From Planctomicrobium sp. (GTDB lineage: Bacteria > Planctomycetota > Planctomycetia > Planctomycetales > Planctomycetaceae), in contig JABJMI010000434.1 in the NCBI GenBank assembly GCA_018659505.1, forward strand, positions 1-8,356: a stretch of DNA of 8,356 nt, given 5' to 3'. How positions within the stretch are numbered: position 1 is the first letter of the stretch; the number at the start of each line of letters is the position of its first letter. The notes below the pieces were generated by a model. The model saw only the letters and a program-made list of their open reading frames with translations, did not search any database and was not told the DNA's origin. A program made the position numbers and the translations under genes. Positions 6,443 through 8,356 of this stretch are shown here, one piece after another.

Positions 6443-6474
6443 GTTCCCGCTTGCAATCGACTTAGAGCGGGAAC
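6443..6474. repeat. 9-bp perfect inverted repeat upstream of the zinc-ribbon gene
   Basis: GTTCCCGCT (6443-6451) and AGCGGGAAC (6466-6474) pair perfectly around 14 bases. It lies in the 261-base gap between the hydrolase stop and the zinc-ribbon gene start, ~75 bases before that start. It has no T-tract on either side. It could be an operator or a weak terminator of the hydrolase transcript. A shorter AGTCTC/GAGACT hairpin (6521-6535) and a CGAATTGT direct repeat (6607-6614, 6619-6626) lie in the same gap. A TTGACG lies at 6422-6427 on the minus strand, but no good -10 follows it. Confidence 0.45.
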
Positions 6475-6630
6475 TGCAAAGTTCAAAGAAATCAATTGAG
6501 ATTGCTGCAGAGCTGGGAAGAGTCTCTTCGAGACTGGGAATAGGGATAATCGCAGTCCACAGACTTGTTTTAGACAACCATTGTAGAATTCAACTTTGCG
6601 TTTATCCGAATTGTTCTTCGAATTGTCGTT

Positions 6631-7884
6631 TCACTTTTCAATTTTCGCATCAGTGATCACCGGCTTCAATTCATTTTCAAGTAAGAACGAATAAGGCATC
6701 GTCTGTTCCATGGTCACGACGACGAGATCGTCTTTAGGAGAGGACCAGTAGTGCGTGCTAGCGGCTCCGCCCCAGCCATAGTCGCCGACTTTGCGAGCTG
6801 GATCGAATTGACTTGGTTTGACACAAACAGCGAAGCCGTATCCGTAACCGATTCCGTCGCGAACCTGGCTGCCAAACTTGATCCAGCCAGCATCTTTTGA
6901 AACATGATTCTGCCGCATCAGGTCGATCGTTTCCGGCTTCAAAATTCTTTTGCCGTTGAGGTCTCCACCATTACGAAGAGCAACCAAGAATCTCATATAG
7001 TCTGAGATTGTTCCCACCAGGCCACCGCCCCCAGAATTGAGATTCGGTTTGCGGAGATACCGACTCGTTCTCGGGTCATCGATCAGATTTCCACCTGGAT
7101 TATAGTTCGCAGCGAAGCGATCAATTTTGCCCACAGGAACATAAAAGGCGGTGTCGTTCATTTCGAGTGGTTCGAAAATATTCTGTTGCAGATACTCATC
7201 AAATGTTTGCTTGGAGACCACTTCAATGAGTCGTCCGAGAACATCAATCGAAGTGCCGTAAGCCCAATCGGTACCGGGTTCGAACTTCAATGGAGTTTCC
7301 CCCATCTTCTCTACCATTTCTGCGAGAGTATTCTCACGATTCAAAGCATCAGCCGACTTAATCAGCTCTCCATATTCTCCATCAGAGTTGTAAACCAAAC
7401 CAGAGGTGTGCGTCATGAGATGTGCTACGGTGATGGAGTTCTTCGCTGGGACGATACCTTCTTCAGTGAAAACGGTCATCTCCCTGAGAGCGGGAATGTA
7501 CTTTCCAATTGGATCTTGCGGCGAAACTTTGCCTTGTTCTACCAATTGCATGACTGCGGCTGTCGTGATCACTTTCGACATCGAATAAATACGAAAGATG
7601 CTTTCTTTGCTCATCGCTTTATCGCGTTCGACATCTGCCATTCCGTAAGTTTCGAAGAAGCAAATCTTCCCTTTGCGAGCGACCATCACCGAAGCCCCAG
7701 CAATCCGCTTCTTCTCGATTAAGTCGCTAACGATCTCATCAACTCGCTTCAGATTCTCAGCCGACATTCCAACTTCGTCCGGTTTTGCCATCGGCAGATC
7801 ATCAGCGAACAAGTCCTTATGGAATGTAGACAGGAATATCGCGCTGAATGCGATAAAAAGATGCAGCTTGAAATTTCGATTCAT
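6631..7884 (-). CDS. Exported serine hydrolase, class C beta-lactamase/family VIII esterase type
   Basis: A 417-residue serine hydrolase of the beta-lactamase superfamily (COG1680). Such enzymes use an active serine to cleave esters, D-amino-acid peptides or, more rarely, beta-lactams; the substrate here is not readable. Residues 1-27 are a signal peptide (hydrophobic core LFIAFSAIFLSTF, likely cut after LFA), so it acts outside the cytoplasm. The nucleophile motif S101-MS-K104 lies in FRIYSMSKVITT. The second motif is Y209-GT in WAYGTSIDVLG, a form common in esterase-like members where true class C lactamases have Y-x-N. The third motif is GWGGAAST at 370-377, in place of KTG. Other family marks are HLMTHTSGL (155-163) and GGGGLVGTISDYMRF (285-299). 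Length is normal and the protein appears complete. A moderate AGAAG site precedes the ATG. It is isolated upstream by the terminator at 8027-8064. By motif form I favour esterase or peptidase activity over antibiotic resistance. Confidence 0.92.
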   Translation of the reverse strand: MNRNFKLHLFIAFSAIFLSTFHKDLFADDLPMAKPDEVGMSAENLKRVDEIVSDLIEKKRIAGASVMVARKGKICFFETYGMADVERDKAMSKESIFRIYSMSKVITTAAVMQLVEQGKVSPQDPIGKYIPALREMTVFTEEGIVPAKNSITVAHLMTHTSGLVYNSDGEYGELIKSADALNRENTLAEMVEKMGETPLKFEPGTDWAYGTSIDVLGRLIEVVSKQTFDEYLQQNIFEPLEMNDTAFYVPVGKIDRFAANYNPGGNLIDDPRTSRYLRKPNLNSGGGGLVGTISDYMRFLVALRNGGDLNGKRILKPETIDLMRQNHVSKDAGWIKFGSQVRDGIGYGYGFAVCVKPSQFDPARKVGDYGWGGAASTHYWSSPKDDLVVVTMEQTMPYSFLLENELKPVITDAKIEK

Positions 7885-8026
7885 GAGTCAGCTTCTGTAT
7901 TAAGTTCTATTACAAATATTGAAATGTGGGACGATATTAACCGAACGAATCAAACTTCTGCCAGTCGATTCGACCTCTCAAGTGTGCAGCGAAGTCATCG
8001 TGATCTTCAGAGACAAGCCATTTACA

Positions 8027-8064
8027 AAAAAAGAGGACCGAAACAAATTTCGGTCCTCTTTTTT
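8027..8064. terminator. Perfect 17-bp bidirectional intrinsic terminator
   Basis: The arms 8027-8043 and 8048-8064 pair perfectly around the loop CAAA. The core is GAGGACCGAAA with TTTCGGTCCTC, flanked by six A and six T, so each strand ends in a T-tract. It lies 46 bases after the stop of the gene at the right edge and ~142 bases upstream of the hydrolase start, so it insulates the two. Between it and the hydrolase start (7885-8026) I see no gene. Confidence 0.9.
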
Positions 8065-8110
8065 GTGTTGTCAATTACTCAGTGGTGATCACTGAATTCC
8101 GTAGAGAAGA

Positions 8111-8356
8111 TTAACCTTCTTCTGGTTGTTCTTCATCGGCTGGGGCAGCGAATTGTACGGCGTATTTGTCCATTAACTCACGACGCCAATCTCCGGAATA
8201 CTGGCTGAGAAGACCGTTCCCTAAGTAGTAGTATGGTGCCTGCCAACCCTGGTTTAGGAAGTTAGAACGCATTTCGTTCAATTGATCTTCTGATGAAGGT
8301 GATCGGTCTTTGATTCTGACGACATAATAAACAGAGCCGTCACGATTCGGAGCGAC
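8111..8356 (-). CDS. C-terminal 81 residues of an unidentified protein (partial)
   Basis: An open frame enters from the right edge and stops with TAA at 8111-8113. The visible protein starts VAPNRDGSVYYVVRIKDRSP, continues with a polar helix (SEDQLNEMRSNFLNQG), then APYYYLGNGLLSQYSGDWRR, and ends in an acidic tail EEQPEEG. The YYVVRI segment followed by a charged helix loosely recalls the end of a SurA/PpiD-type peptidyl-prolyl isomerase, but there is too little to assign. The terminator at 8027-8064 follows, so this is the last gene of its operon. Confidence 0.75.
   Translation of the reverse strand, partial: VAPNRDGSVYYVVRIKDRSPSSEDQLNEMRSNFLNQGWQAPYYYLGNGLLSQYSGDWRRELMDKYAVQFAAPADEEQPEEG

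Noticed and set aside
6372..6656. Plus-strand open frame of 94 codons opposite the zinc-ribbon gene start
   Set aside because: It overlaps the end of the serine hydrolase gene on the other strand, resembles no family, and lacks a convincing ribosome binding site.
7186..7722. Plus-strand open frame of 178 codons
   Set aside because: It is antisense to the serine hydrolase, whose frame carries all catalytic motifs.
6631..7884. Antibiotic-resistance beta-lactamase
   Set aside because: The second and third motifs (Y-G-T and GGAAST) are the esterase-like forms, and the genomic context is not a resistance island.

Overview
The window looks like a chromosomal segment of a planctomycete, probably of the Planctomycetaceae/Gimesia-Rubinisphaera type. 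I base this on gene content, not on a database search. The markers are a Tat-exported DUF1501 protein next to a large secreted protein with PPC (bacterial pre-peptidase C-terminal) domains, a Tad-type CpaF/TadC locus, and several secreted proteins of planctomycete style. Base composition is moderate, with no strong GC skew between genes. No rRNA, tRNA, CRISPR array, insertion sequence or integrase was seen.

Left part (1-2693, minus strand): the N-terminal 390 residues of a secreted TIG/PPC-domain protein run off the left edge. Upstream of it is a DUF1501 gene. A good intrinsic terminator (1297-1333) separates the two, so they are neighbours in a family-typical pairing but probably not one transcript. 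A 529-base intergenic region (2694-3222) follows, rich in small inverted repeats, and lies between the DUF1501 gene and a divergent plus-strand locus.

Middle (3223-4202, plus strand): this is the most unusual part. The first ~74 codons of a CpaF/TadA-type Tad ATPase, with a good ribosome binding site, run directly into the interior of a TadC-type membrane protein in another frame. The rest of the ATPase, all of the expected TadB, and the TadC N-terminus are absent. The join lies at about 3440-3450. It is either a ~2-2.5 kb deletion scar that disabled a Tad secretion/pilus machine or an assembly collapse. Two perfect, directly abutting hairpins (4246-4308) close this locus against the convergent minus-strand genes.

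Right part (4313-8356, minus strand): reading in the transcription direction from the right edge, there is the C-terminus of an unidentified protein, a perfect 17-bp bidirectional terminator (8027-8064), an exported serine hydrolase of the beta-lactamase/esterase class, a CT398-like coiled-coil zinc-ribbon protein, an unidentified exported protein overlapping it by 8 bases, and a small acidic protein of unknown function. The last three form a likely operon ending at the twin hairpins.

The window does not show a complete new system. Its strongest point of interest is the broken Tad locus, followed by the structured intergenic regions and two uncharacterised proteins.
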